Positions 45,291-57,146 of a stretch of DNA of 64,000 bases are shown one piece after another. A program made the position numbers and the translations under genes. The number at the start of each line of letters is the position of its first letter. The stretch's first letter is position 1. The DNA comes from Diphasiastrum complanatum (taxonomy: Eukaryota; Streptophyta; Lycopodiopsida; Lycopodiales; Lycopodiaceae): NCBI GenBank assembly GCA_029204225.1, contig CM055092.1, positions 26,060,122 through 26,124,121 of the forward strand, read 5' to 3'. The notes under the pieces were generated by a model. The model was not told the origin of the DNA. It was given only the letters and a program-made list of their open reading frames with translations, and searched no databases.

Positions 45291-47145
45291 TTAGTATCGA
45301 TGGTGTGTGAGGCGAGGGATGGCGAGTGCCTTCAACGGGGTGGCTGGGGGATTGGTAAACCCACCGGCCTCCAATACATCAATGTGGGTTGGCAGCAGGG
45401 GTGGTGGAGGTGCCCAGTTGAAGGCATGAATAAGGTTTCCCAGCCCCAGTAGCAGCATGGATTGCCCAAGAGTAGCTCCAGGGCATTTTCTCCTCCCATA
45501 TCCAAATGGGACCAGTCTGAATTCTGCATCTCTCAGCTCTACTTTGTCACCCATGAATCTCTCAGGCATGAATTGAAGTGGGTTTTCCCATACATCTGGA
45601 TTTCTTCCCAGCCCATGAATATTGATCAGCACAAGTGAATTCTTTGGTATAAAATATCCTGCTATTTTTGTTTCTCTGATGGATTCATGGGGGATGAGGA
45701 ACGCCCCTGGTGGGTGCAATCTGAGGGTTTCTTTGACTGCTGCTTTGAGGTATCTCAGCTGGGGAAGGTCACTTTCCTGCAGAGTGTGGCCATCTTCCAG
45801 CAATTGATCTAGCTCCTCTTGTGCCTTCAGCAGTATTTTTGGGTTGCGGATCAGCTCGGCCATGCACCACTCCATGGTGAAAGAAGCAGTGTCTGTGCCT
45901 CCCACTACCATGTCCTGCATAAGCAATTATTCAATCAAAGCAAAATATTAAAAATAGAATGCTCAAATCATATGCAATCAAAGCGAAGTGCAAAAAGAAT
46001 AAAACGCCCTGAACAAGCTGAAGTGGTTAAAATTCAAGGCCAAATATAAAGAAAAAGAATCATTAAAATCCATGAACAAGCTGAAATAGCAAAAATATGT
46101 AATCAAAGCGAAGAGTAGAAAGTATAGAATGTTCAAGAATCCATACAAATTAAATGCAGACGTAATTAGTAAAATAATTAACAGTTAATTTCGTTGCCTG
46201 CAATAAAGCTTTCATCTCTGTATCATTTAGCTTTCGTTCTCCAGCGGATGTCTTCAACATAACATCGACAAAGTTTTGGGGTCCATTCCCAAATTGCCTG
46301 AGTCTATCTCGATGCTCGTCCAGAATAGAGGAGTAGAAATCATCCATCTGCTTACCCATTCTTTTGCACGAGCTTTGGTAGCCTCGGAAGTCAAACCATT
46401 TGAGAAAAGGAAGGTAATCCCCCACAAACACGGTGCCAAGCAATTTCAAACCTGCATGCATCAGTTCCCTAAATTCCTTTGCTTCTGTGGCGCCCATGGA
46501 TTCTGAGCCGAAATAGCGTTTCCCCAATAGCATTCTGGTCACAATGTTCATAGTGAAAGACCCCAGGTGCTCTCTCACATTAATTACTTTTCCACCTAGT
46601 TTGCATTCCGCCCATACAGAATGCACCATTGCCTGAGCTTCTTCCAATCTATATTGCTGAAATGACGCAATTCTTTTTGTGGTGAGAAGATGCTCCATGC
46701 ACACACGTTTCATTAGCTTCCAGTGAGCTCCATAAGGTGCAAGGCTAGCGTCCATTTGATCATAGGCCATCAATTTTGCAGCTGCTGTTCGGGGTCTGGA
46801 GGCAAAAACCTCATCTTGGTTACACAGAAGCTCTTTGATCATCTGAGGACACTCAGTTGTGATTGTGTGCACAGATCCAATTCTGAGGTACACCAGAGGG
46901 CCGTATTGCCTGCAAAATCCAGCAAGAGCTCTATGTGGCAATGGGCCCACTTGAAAAATATTCCCTACTATAGGCCAGCCAGGTGGTCCTGGAGGCAGAA
47001 ACTTTCTGGACTTTCTTTGAGCAGATGAAGCAGATGCGAGGAATATCACCACCAGCGTGACTAGCAGAAGCAGAAAGTTATGCTTTAGTAAATTGATCAC
47101 CAAGATCCAATATGGATCAACTTGAAGGAGCTTTTCCGCGTCCAT
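45291..47145 (-). CDS. CYP703: cytochrome P450 CYP703 family, fatty-acid hydroxylase of pollen-wall synthesis (two exons)
   Basis: Exon 1 is 47145-46198 (316 codons) and exon 2 is 45914-45291 (207 codons plus TAG/TAA stop), giving about 523 residues, normal for the family. An N-terminal membrane anchor (about residues 13-37) precedes the Pro hinge PPGPPGWPIVGN. Exon 2 holds the I-helix oxygen-binding GGTDTA (321-326), the ExxR motif ETLR (378-381), PERF (433-436) and the haem loop FGYGRRKCPG with ligand Cys460. Diagnostic stretches such as MEHLLTTKRIASF, FLIPHES and the HGLGRN region point to CYP703. Known CYP703A enzymes hydroxylate medium-chain fatty acids (lauric acid in Arabidopsis) in the ER of anther tapetum for sporopollenin. 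The frame is intact in both exons, so the gene looks functional. It is the only confident host gene here; the strand and neighbours give no operon-like partner. Confidence 0.93.
45915..46197 (-). other. CYP703 intron, 283 bp, probable GC-AG type, phase 0
   Basis: Exon 1 ends CAG and the next bases are GCAACG, matching the known GC-donor pattern (AG then GCAAGT). The acceptor is TTATGCAG at 45922-45915. This join gives KALLQ-DMVVGGTDTA, the spacing expected of the family. The nearest GT downstream (in AACTGTTAAT) would add five residues and fits the donor pattern poorly. Confidence 0.78.
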
Positions 47146-48283
47146 ATTTGCTGCTGATACTCTGGCTACTTGATCCTGGCTAGCAGATATGAGATGTGTT
47201 ATTCTACATCAATAAACACAAAAAATCAACAACAGCATTGACAAACGATCGCGAAATATAGCAGTCAAAAGCTTGCTCATGCACAGAGCACACCTTCATT
47301 AAGTCGAAACGTTAAAAAGTAACTCTCAAAAACACTATGTTTTGTACGATACACATATGTCATACATACCGTCATTCAAGCATTCATCGTAAGGAGTACA
47401 TTTTATACAGCTGAACTGAAATCTATGATTGTAGCAATCAGTTGAAGGAGTAAAACATTAATCAAGCAGATTGGCCTTGTAGACATAGTTGTCACTAGCG
47501 TCTTATTGTACATAGACTACATAGTCCCTTCATTTCTCTCTACAAGCTTATCTCTGCTTCAAAGATGTGCCATGTTTTCTGATGAGAAATGGTAGTGTTG
47601 TCTACTAGCTGAATAAAGAGTTTAAAAACCATACATTTGGTTACGTCTGCATGGAGCGCAAATAGTTTAACAATGTTAACAAAAAACATTACCAAAGTTT
47701 TGTAATGACTGCGAACTTTTTTGCATTACATTTTCAAATTTCAAGCCAACAATGAACAACAACACAAAACAACAAATCCAATTCACAATACGAAACAACA
47801 AGTACACAAGTACACTGGATCATACCACGTGATCTGAGCGAAGGTGAAAAGATTCTTCAGGCTTGAAAGCACAGCAGGCCTGCTTCTTTACAATGCAATG
47901 GGTTCCAACTTCCAATGCAATGGCTTACTCCCAGCAGTGCAGAGCAAGCAAGCATCTCAGAGAAAAAGATCTACGAATCGCCAATTTGCCCTTGAATTCA
48001 GAAAGAAAGCATCCTTCTTGCCTTATATTGATCTACAGACTACAAGGCATTTTAGGGGCATTGGGTATTTTACGTTCAACCAGTTGGAGGATTTTCAAAG
48101 GCCGTGCAGGCAGACTTTAGTTGTAGCTCGTACGGCAATGCGAATGAGGCTTGTCTCCTGCAAACTTATTTCATACATAGACGTGTACCGGATTGCTTAA
48201 TGAGTGCAGTGTGCACTCTTAACTTATTCCATACATAGAATTGACCACCAGAATGCTTAATCAGTGCACTCCAATGGCATTGT
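47146..48283. other. CYP703 5' flank / promoter region
   Basis: No transposon protein is visible. The plus frame at 47844-48200 has no domain and is probably chance. The region is free of recognisable LTR sequence, unusual for this window. Confidence 0.5.
47254..47260 (-). promoter_or_regulatory. candidate TATA box of CYP703
   Basis: TATATTT on the minus strand, about 110 bp upstream of the start codon. Support is positional only. Confidence 0.3.
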
Positions 48284-48425
48284 AGGGTTGGCCCCACTCC
48301 ATCCCATGGCGATGGATAGAGCCTCACTCCATCCCAGGGTGATGGATAGAGTTACCATGGTTGGCCCCACTCCATCCCATGGTGATGATAGAGCCTCACT
48401 CCATCCACGGGTGATGGATTAGAGA
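48284..48425 (+). repeat. tandem repeat, about 33-bp units (four copies)
   Basis: The unit core ACTCCATCCCATGGTGATGG plus ATAGAG recurs four times with alternate lead-ins TTGGCCCC and AGCCT, so the array alternates two subtypes. Confidence 0.85.
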
Positions 48426-48459
48426 GTTAACCGTGAAAAAATATTTCTCTTCCCTTGGA

Positions 48460-48620
48460 TCTAGGTGCACCTTCAATAGTGTCTAGGTGCACCTTTAATG
48501 AGATCTAAGGTGCACCTTTAGTGAGAGCTAACTTGTAGTGCCCGTTGTCTAGGTGCGCCTTTAATGAGATCTAAGGTGCACCTTTAGTGAGAGGTAACTC
48601 CTAGTGTCCATTGTCTAGTG
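48460..48620 (+). repeat. tandem repeat of GTGCACCTTTA units, higher-order
   Basis: Words CTAGGTGCACCTTTAATGAG and CTAAGGTGCACCTTTAGTGAG alternate, and the pair recurs (about 48484-48536 and 48549-48601), giving a higher-order period of about 65 bp. Each unit holds the GTGCAC palindrome. Confidence 0.85.
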
Positions 48621-49709
48621 AGTCACTCTAGTACTATGAAGGACAATGCTCTTTCTTTTACCACACATCAACTTCCACATTAAGCCCTTTCAGCTTTTGT
48701 ACTCACATCTATTAATTAATAATGCTATATTTGTTATAGAATAATGCGTTAATTTAAAATATTTTTTATTTGCTAACTTAAATTCATCTTAAGAAATTTT
48801 TTTATAATTTTCAAAGATCGTTGGTATCCAAACTATTTTTCTTGGGCATCAACCTAAGTGCATCGACAATTATTATTTTCATGGTACAATGTGTTATAAG
48901 GTTAAAAATTAGTCACATGTTAGTAGATTTACAAATTGTAAATTATATATAAAAAATTGTGCAAAAGGTCAAGCACCTGCAAGGCAAAACTTCCCCATTT
49001 CAAAATTGTATGTGGTTTCCTGAAGTAGTATGATCTGCATGCATTTTATATATTCAAAAGCCAACAATATAGAATACTACATATATTTTACTAAACATAA
49101 TTTTTTGTACAAAATTAAAATTTTATCGGTTTTTATGAAGTAGCATCCTGCATTATATTTTTGAAGTTGATATTTGAGAAAATTTGCCAGTTCCAATCCT
49201 AGACTATGCCAGTTTTCCCAAGCACTGCAAGTTCGGAAAACCTTTTTGGAAAATTTTCTCCAATTTCTTGCATTTTTTTAAAATTTTTGGTTGTTAAAAT
49301 TTTTTGCCTTCTAGATCCTGCATCTCATATTTTTTGCTGGCAAAATAAGAAAAATTTACACTGATAAATTCTTTTATCAACCCAATAAACATTTGTAACC
49401 TAAGTTTTATAAGGATCTCCCTACTTTACTACACACAAATTTCCTTTATATGATGATGACAACCATAAAATTTCCTACATCTTTCTTATACTTTGTCAAC
49501 TTTCCCGAATACTTTGCATCCTTTGATACATCAGTGGTAAGGTATTGTTATGATATCCTAAAAGTTGATTTGTGGCTCCTCACATTCTTAGGTGCTTTGA
49601 ATATTAAATATCTAAATGAGTTTTATTTTATTTAATTTTATGTTTTATTCAACGTTCTCCTTTCCATGAGGGAGTTGACCTTTTGGTCAGGTGGTAACTC
49701 CACTTTCCC
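48621..49709. other. AT-rich, no recognised gene
   Basis: T-rich stretches with words such as aaattttt. The frame at 49450-49635 has no known motif. Confidence 0.5.
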
Positions 49710-50600
49710 CCTTGAATTCTTTTGGTTTTCAAAGCTATCACCATCAACTCTAAGCCTCTTTCTTTGATTGAAAAGAGGCTTACGTGTAAAGTTCTAGTTG
49801 CTTGGAATCAGATTATGAATAACATTTACTCTCTTAGCCTTTCACATCTCAGATCTGAGTTTCGATTGTCCACTGGCGAAACGAGTTTTTTGGCCTATGC
49901 TTTTACTCATGTTGACCTTGGACCTATCTCTACTTCCCTTGCTTCCGACTATGATAAAAAATGGATCTTTAAGGCCTTGGATAAATCGGGCAAGATTTTT
50001 TATTCTTCTATGTACTCTGCTACCAAAGAGCCTCTGTTCACTTTCTCTTGGTTTAATTCCAAATGGTATCTATCTGATCCCCCTAGTTTGTGGATGTCCA
50101 GGTTCAGTCGTACTCAGAAAATCAAGACAGCCAAACTAAGAATTTTTTCTCTTAGAATTTTATAGCGTTCACTCTTGGTCTGTGCTCAGTATAGAGGCAA
50201 CATGTCACATGTATGTTCCAAGTGCAAAACACTAGACGAGGATGTAGCACACTTGTTTTTTCACTGCTACTCCTCACTATGGAAATCTATGGCTGACTTC
50301 TTTATTGCTCGTTTCCATGTTAGATTCAAAAGGTTCAACCATTGTGACATTCTGTTGAATGACATTATTTTTGAGGATGTAGCGGTTAATGCTTATTGGC
50401 AATGCTTTAGAACTATTACTCTTTGGAGTATATGGTTAGACATAAATAGTAGGAAATTCGGAAATGGTGACTTTCGCATCTCCCCCTTGCTTATTTCTAA
50501 GGAGGCTGAGAAACTTTATCATGTCTAAGTTTTATTCTTCTTCATGTACTTTGTATGAAGTTATTAATCTACAGTTAACTTTTCGAGAGAAAAAAAAAAT
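49710..50600 (+). mobile_element. LINE (L1-type) 3' end with zinc-binding RT tail
   Basis: The plus frame 49722-50162 and, after a stop at 50163, 50175-50528 read a region common at the end of plant L1 ORF2: SLWMSRFSRTQKIKTAKLRI, then the zf-RVT pattern CSKCKTLDEDVAHLFFHC followed by SLWK. This follows the RT core in the family; the RT core and endonuclease are absent. An A-rich tail begins at 50590. It is a 5'-truncated copy, as is usual for LINEs. Confidence 0.82.
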
Positions 50601-51039
50601 TCCATTTATTTGTTAATAAAAAAAGAAGTACAAAAGAAAAAACAAAAACATTGAGATTTAAAGTTTAAAAAATAAAAAAAATCTTTCCTTGCTCAAACTA
50701 CAAGAAGTCTTAACATGTCATCTTGAAGCAACTTCCTTCTCATAATACAATATTTCTTACAAGTCGTAAGGGACGACTTACACAATATGACATGAACATG
50801 GTCATTGAAGGAAGGACACCTAACCCAAGTGATGTACTAAAATAAAGTTTGTTTTCACTTTACGACAACTTACTTTTTGAAGTGTTTTGCACCAAAAAAT
50901 TGATCTCTTTTGGAATTCTGAAAGAGGTGATGAAAAAAATCACAATAAGCTTTGTCGAATACCGTTTGAAGAGCGGTTTGGAGCAGAAGATAACCTACAG
51001 TAGGGCGACCTCAGCCAGTTAGGAGCTACAAAGGAAAGC
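50601..51039. other. no recognised gene
   Basis: A-rich start (LINE tail), then unassigned sequence. Confidence 0.5.
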
Positions 51040-51330
51040 TCAGGGAAAGCCTGAGTAAAGCCAATATATTCTTCTCTTCAAAATTGCTAGGGTTTCAAGG
51101 GACAAAATCTGAGATATCTCCTTGTAGGAGGTCATTTTCAAAGTTGTGAGAGGCTGTGAATGGGTGCCCTTGTAGCGCGATTCAGCGGTAGGGAGGCCGC
51201 GACTGGCCGTGGAGAAGGAAGGCAGCCAGTTCGATCCATGTGGAGCTGCCATAGCCTGTGAAGGAGAGAGAAGAACTCCATCGCTGAGAGAGAGGAGGAG
51301 GAGAGGTCGCGGGAACTCTCGCGCGCTCAG
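51040..51330 (-). other. GC-rich, exon-like patch of uncertain nature
   Basis: The minus frame 51252-51040 (70 codons) follows a CT-rich leader with an ATG in good context (GCGATGGAG at about 51284), resembling the 5' end of a plant gene. No protein family is recognised and the frame soon stops. It could be a captured or dead first exon, or part of the LTR of element G. Confidence 0.2.
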
Positions 51331-51981
51331 TCCTAATCATCAGCTAGCGGCCCGAAGTGTTCAGTGCTTCGAAGGCCTTTGATCAACGCACAAAAGCGTT
51401 GACAGCCGTCCGATCTCGATTTGTACAAATCGACGATGGTTATTTCACAACAGGTGGGTCGTTGGATCTAAAGGATCCGTTGGATTGAGGTGAAAAAGTC
51501 TGAAGGGGTCTGAAGTGCAAAGTGCATTGCAACTTCATTAAAAATCTTCAAACTGAAAAAATTGTTGGGTCCCAAGTCTTTGAAGGGTGAAGTTTCTTCA
51601 CACTGAAGAAACGGTTCAAAAACCCAAATTGCCCTTATTTTCACCTCCTTTAGCCTATTTTGGACAAATGAAAGGCTATAGCCTCCAAAGGAAGGGCACT
51701 CTAATTGCACCTGCAAGTACAATACACCAAAATAGAGTGATTGCCGTGGAAAAAGTGTTCGAAGTGCGCCAGAAGTGATTTCACCATTCCACTGGGCAGG
51801 AAGCTGGGAGTTGGTGACGTGAAGCATTTTGGAAAACGACGCCAGTTTGGCTTTCAATTTGGCGAAAGAGCGGCGGGTTGGTAAGCTAAAAATTGCAGGT
51901 CATTATTATCGATTTCTAACATCATGGTTGGCTCTAGCATATACTTTATAGCCTACAGGTGAAGTTTTAAGCAGTTCGGAG
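51331..51981. other. probable 5' region (LTR/leader) of copia G, limits unknown
   Basis: The sequence has inverted words such as GAAGTTTCTTCACACTG with AAGAAACGG, but no primer-binding site of the usual type and no similarity to the DNA after 56047. LTRs of G could therefore not be assigned. Confidence 0.4.
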
Positions 51982-53382
51982 ATGGCAAACACCAATGAGG
52001 CAATTTTGGGCGATGCAAGCAAACTCGATGGGGCTTCTAACTACAACATCTGGAAATTCAAAATGAAGAGCATTTTGATGGAGAAAGAGTTGTGGGAAAT
52101 TGTGGTAGGTATTGAAGTCCGGCCAAATACCACTCCATGTGACATAAGGGCCTTTGATAAAAAGGTGCAGAGAGCATTATCCTTGATCAATCTTTCAGTG
52201 AAAGACCATGTGATCACTCACATAAGTGATGCCACGACGGCTAGGGGAGCTTGGGAAGCTCTTAGAATGCAATTTCAAACTTGCAATCCAGCTCAAGCCA
52301 TGTTCTTGGAGTCGAGATTGAATACAGTAAGGATGGAAGAAAGTGAACTAGTGGGATCCTTCTTCACCAGGATAAAGGAGCTGAGAGATCAATTTGTGGC
52401 GATTGGAGAACCAATCAGAGATATTGAATTGGTACATACCACAATGAGCGGTGTCTCGGAAGGGCTACAGATGTTTGTGAGCGGCATTGCTTCAAGGGAG
52501 AGGTTGCCTACTTTTGAAGACTTCCACGGAATCATGTTGCAAGAAGAGCAGCGTCGCGAAGTGGTGAGGTCAAGACAAACACCACAAGAGGATCAAGCCT
52601 TACTTGCTAAAGGCAAGCAGAAAGGATGGAAAAGGATTCCTAAGAAATCCAAGGATGATGATGACGAAGGAGAGCTGTCATCAAAAGGAAAAAAGAAGAA
52701 GAAAGGAAAATGTTACTATTGCCACAAACCCGATCATTGGGCACGCGAGTGTTATAAGAAGAAAGCAGACATAAAGGCGGGAAAAGTGACTCAACAAGGA
52801 AACATTGCCGAAGATGATGGAGAAGATGACGAGACAAGTGTTTTCTCATCGGCATTGGCATCCCAAGTTGATGATGGTGCTAGATGGTTCATAGACTCAG
52901 GCGCCACAAGGCATATGACCGAAAAACGTGACTGGTTTGAAAAATTCTCACCAATCCATGATGGGGATAAGGTCACTCAAGCCAATGGAGAGGAATGCCA
53001 GATACAGGGTGTGGGCAATGTACTTGTGCAATTTCCTGATGGCAAAATTAAAAACATCCCTAATGTACTTTATGTTCCTGGACTCAAAAAGAGTTTGCTT
53101 TCTGTTGGTGTAATGGCAAATCAACATCTTAAAGTTGAATTTGTCAAGGATGGATGCCTTATGAAGGATACAAACCACAACCACAAAGTGGTGGCAAAGG
53201 GTTATAGAGATAGTAACTGTGGCCTTTATAAATTGGATGCTGCAAAACCAGGTGAATATGGTTTGGCTATCTCAACAGCATCTCAATCCGAGTTGTGGCA
53301 CAAAAGACTTGGTCATTTGAACTATGGGAGCTTGAGATTGATGGTGAAGCTGAAGATGGTAATAGGGTTACCGGCATTGTAG
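51982..53382 (+). pseudogene. copia G gag, protease and start of GAG-pre-integrase (466 codons)
   Basis: The ATG at 51982 opens NEAILGDASKLDGASNYNIW. The capsid region runs to about residue 200 (ELRDQFVAIGEPI, RLPTFEDFHGIML). A Lys-rich stretch and knuckle CYYCHKPDHWAREC follow (about residues 244-257), then the protease WFIDSGATRHM (about 310-320) and VPGLKKSLLSVGVM. GAG-pre-integrase starts with LWHKRLGHLNYGSL. The TAG at 53380 lies within it, and the same frame continues DDHHAICEGCIMGKHHRETF, so the stop is a point mutation. Confidence 0.93.
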
Positions 53383-54275
53383 GATGATCATCATGCAATA
53401 TGTGAAGGATGCATCATGGGAAAGCATCACAGAGAGACATTCAAGAAAGGTGGAGCTGCAAGAGCTAAGAAACCGCTGGAACTAATTCACAGCGACCTGT
53501 GTGGCCCAATGAAGACCATGTCGTTGGGAAAGCATATTATTTTATGACTTTCATAGATGATTACTCTAGGAGGACATGGATTTATTTCTTGAAGAAGAAA
53601 TCTGATGCTTTTGCTCGTTTCAAGGAGTCCAAAACTTTGGTAGAGAACCAACTAGATGCACGCATCAAAATGCTAAGATCTGATAGAGGGGGTGAATACA
53701 AATCTGATGATTTTGAAGACTTTTGCAAAGAACACGGCATTAAAAGACAATCCACACAGTCACACACACCGCAGAGTAATGGTGTAGCTGAAAGGAAAAA
53801 CAGAACTATTATGGAGAGTGCACGCTCCATGATGAAGCAAATGGGCTTGACCGATTCACTTTGGTCGGAAGCGTGCAGTGCGGCAAGGTTCTTGCAAAAT
53901 AGGAGCCCTACAGTTGCGGTTCCAAATGTGACTCATGAAGAAGCATTTACTGGAATAAAGCCAAAAATTGACAAGTTTCGTGTCATTGGATGTAAGGCCT
54001 ATGTACATGTGCCAAAGGAGGAGCGAAAGAAACTTGATGCCAAAGCAATCAAGTGTATCTTCGTCAGTTATGATGAAAGAACGAAAGCTTATAGATGTTT
54101 TGATCTTGTAATGAACAAGATTCACATTAGCAAAGATGTGATTTTTGATGAAACGCATAGGTATGAAGATGAAGACCATGCAAGCGGTAAAAGCATCAAG
54201 AGACTTCCCACAATTCTGGAGAAAGAAAATGAAGAAGATGCTCCACAAAATGATGCACGTGAAGACGAAACTTGA
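53383..54275 (+). pseudogene. copia G integrase
   Basis: After the 53380 stop, the first Asp lies in LIHSDLCGPM (about 53479-53508). A frame change follows near 53500-53525. The next frame has YYFMTFIDDYSRRTWIYFL, the second Asp in MLRSDRGGEYKS and the Glu in GVAERKNRTI. The C-terminal part is GCKAYVHVPKEERKKLDAKA and CIFVSYDERTKAYR. It ends at TGA 54273, with a frameshift into the linker. Confidence 0.92.
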
Positions 54276-56047
54276 GAGCTATTCAAGAGCCTAGGGGGAG
54301 GTACTTGCCAATAGGAGCAATAAAGGAGAAACCGGTTGGAAGTAAGAGACATTACTTGGACACTCCTTGGGATACGTACTCTCCATGTAGTGTATCACCT
54401 GAATCTAAAATACCAAAATGGTATGAAAAGATCATGAAGGACGCAAAGCTAAATCAAACAGGATCTAACACACAAAGTGAGGTGAGAAGATCAACACGGG
54501 AAAGGAAGTCTCCTGATTGTTATCATGTGAACTATGCCCTAATGACTGACATTTTGAAGTGTTGAGAGCCATCAACCTTTGATGAGGTAAAAGATTAAAA
54601 AGAGTGGCAAAGGGCAATGGAAAAAGAGATAGAATCCATCCAAAGACATGATACATGGGAGTTGGTTGATCTACCACTTGGAAAGAAACCCATTGACAAC
54701 AAATGGGTGTTTAGAACAAAGTTTCATGTGGATGGCACAATAGCAAAGTATAAGGCATGCCTAGTAGTGAAGGGTTATGAGCAAAGCAAAGGAATTGACT
54801 ATGAAGAGACATTTGCTCCAGTGGCTAAGTGGACTACGCTACACCTTATCATTGCCTTAGCATCTCATTTTGGGTGGAAGATCCATCAAATGGATGTGAA
54901 GTTTTCATTTTTGAATGGTGACTTAGAGGAAGAAGTTTACATGGTCCAACCGCAGGGCTTCATGGCAAAAGGGCAAGAACAGAAGGTATGTAAACTACAC
55001 AAAGTACTTTATGGCCTTAAACAAGCGCCTCGCGCATGGTATGGACGCATTGACAATTACTTTCTTTCACATGGATTTGTAAGAACAAATTCAGATCCAA
55101 ATCTTTATGTTCTTATAAATGATGACAACATTGCCTTGATTGTACTTTATGTTGATGATATCATTATCACAAGCAATGATGAGAACCTCACTTGTTCTAT
55201 CAAAGCCAACTTGTGCAACCAATTTGAGATGACATATTTAGATCTTATGCACTATTGCTTGGGTGTTGAAGTATGGCAAACTTGCAATGATATTAGGTTA
55301 TGTCAAAACAAGTATGTAGGCGAGATATTGGAGAGATTTCACATGACAGAGTGCAAATCTTCCATCACCCCTTGCGAAGCTGGTAAGAAATTATCTCGTA
55401 TTGATGATAGTGCACATGTTGATGCTACACTATTTCGTCAGCTAGTTGGAAGTTTAATATATCTTATGACTACACGTCCTGATATCTACTATGCTATAAG
55501 TTTGATTAGCCAATTCATGTCATCACCCACTATGGACCATTGGAAAGCTGCAAAAAGGACTTTGAGGTATGTGAAAGGTACACCGAATCTTGGTCTAATC
55601 TACAAAAGACAAAGTGTTTTACCTAAGTTGCAAGGTTATGTTGATGCTGATTGGGCTGGAAGTATAGATGATAGAAAGCCAACAACAGGTTATACCTTCA
55701 ATTTTGGTAGCGGCTGTCTTTTATGGTCTAGCAAAAAGCAAGATACTATTTCTCTTTCTTCCACAGAAGCCGAATATAAAGCGTTGAGTTCTGCTACCCA
55801 AGAAGCTATTTGGCTACGTAAGTTGTTATGTGAGATTGGCACGAAGCAAGTAAATCTCACTGTTATTTTCTGTGACAGTCAAAGCGGAATACAATTGGCT
55901 AAAAATCCAATCTTTCATGCAAGGACAAAACATATTGAAGTAAAATATCACTTTGTGCATGAAAAATTACAATCTGAAGACATAAGTATTGTACATTGTT
56001 CTACGTTGTTACAAGTTGTTGATATATTTACAAAAAGCTTTAAGTAA
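54272..56047 (+). pseudogene. copia G linker, RT and RNase H
   Basis: The linker (54272-54565) ends RRSTRERKSPDCYHVNYALM and a TGA. The same frame resumes and is open from 54617 for 476 codons. RT: DTWELVDLPLGKKPIDNKW, KACLVVKGYEQ, IHQMDVKFSFLNGDLEEEVY, LYGLKQAPRAWYGRI, catalytic LYVDDIII. RNase H: GYVDADWAGSIDDRKPTTG, DTISLSSTEAEYKAL, CDSQSGIQLAKNPIFHARTK, KYHFVHEKL. The catalytic residues are present, so the RT/RNase H part itself is undamaged. Confidence 0.94.
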
Positions 56048-57146
56048 AGAAAAGTTTGAAACTTTTAGAGCCAAACTTGGCTTAGACCAGGTCATGTGAA
56101 AAGCCTTTACTTGTAATGCTATCATGGAGGTATGTTCCATGAATAGAGTATACTCTAAAATAAGAAATGACGTTGATCATTGAGGGAGAGAGTTAAAATA
56201 GCAATGATCAACTTATACAGTGCTTTCTTATTTCGACGGCACCATGTGTGCTTAGTTCTAGAGTTATCGGGCCATCTTTCTTTTACGAGCCCTTTGAGTG
56301 TTTTTAAGGAACTCATCTTTGTACTTATGAAGCAGTTGAATATACAGTTTGAAGAGAGCAATTATGTGTTCTTGTTGCACTTGACGTTGTGCTGTGGTGA
56401 TTGATCCGGTCGGATTTTTTCAATTGTGTTTTCTTAAGTATTTGCATCAGAGAATAATAGAAGGGGGGGATGGGTCATCACTATTGAGCATGGTGAGAGG
56501 CCGGTAATCAGAGAACAAGGAAGGGGACTCAATCTTAGGCACTAATTTGATAAGTCCCTAAGAAAAGGTGGGAGAGAAGGAGCCCAAAACATATGTAGAG
56601 TCCAGGAGTTTTATCTCTATTGATGGTCTTTAGAGCAACAAGGAGCTCGTCCAGAGTTAGAGGCGAAGAGAGTTTTCGAGGTGTTGTTTGTTGGGATACG
56701 TCGTGACACAGCTATCTTGGTTAAATATGTTAAACTTGAGATCTATGATCATGATAGAATCTCACACGTGTGAAAATATGTACATAACTTGTTTTTATGA
56801 AGTTAGATTGATTTAAGATGGATCTACCCATGTGTGAAATTGACCTTTGAGTAGAATCTAGAAATGAGTCAATTTGGTCAAACTTTTGTAAATAGAATGC
56901 ACTTCCATGTGAATGAGTAAATGCTCCCACATGTCAAGATGCCATTCACATGTGTGGATAAGATTGTAGATGATAAGATAGAGAGATTCCATCAGATCCT
57001 ATTTTATAGAGAATATTCCTATAAATGTGGAAGGCTAGCTTTTTGTTTTCTAGCCAAAGAGAATAGTCGACTTTGGAAAATGAGCATAAATGGCTCCCAT
57101 TGGTGGATCTGAATGACCAGGCACTCTTCACACGTGTGAAGGCTTG
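56048..57146. other. unassigned; contains several CACACGTGTG-type motifs
   Basis: A possible polypurine tract of G (TGAGGGAGAGAG, 56180-56191) is followed by no verifiable LTR. CACACGTGTGAA-like words occur at 56762, 56829, 56946 and 57129. No gene. Confidence 0.45.

Larger units (their letters stand above)
51982..56047 (+). mobile_element. Ty1/copia element G, coding region nearly complete
   Basis: Gag, protease, integrase, RT and RNase H are all present in order over 4.07 kb in only three frames. It is the best preserved pol here, but it has a nonsense codon at 53380, frame changes at about 53500-53525 and 54270, and stops at 54563 and about 54596. Confidence 0.93.

Noticed and set aside
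47844-48200. 118-codon ORF upstream of CYP703
   Set aside because: No domain, overlaps another open frame, no supporting signals; likely chance in a slightly GC-richer promoter region.
48284-48620. CRISPR-like array
   Set aside because: Units are directly adjacent tandem repeats without unique spacers, in a plant nuclear context.
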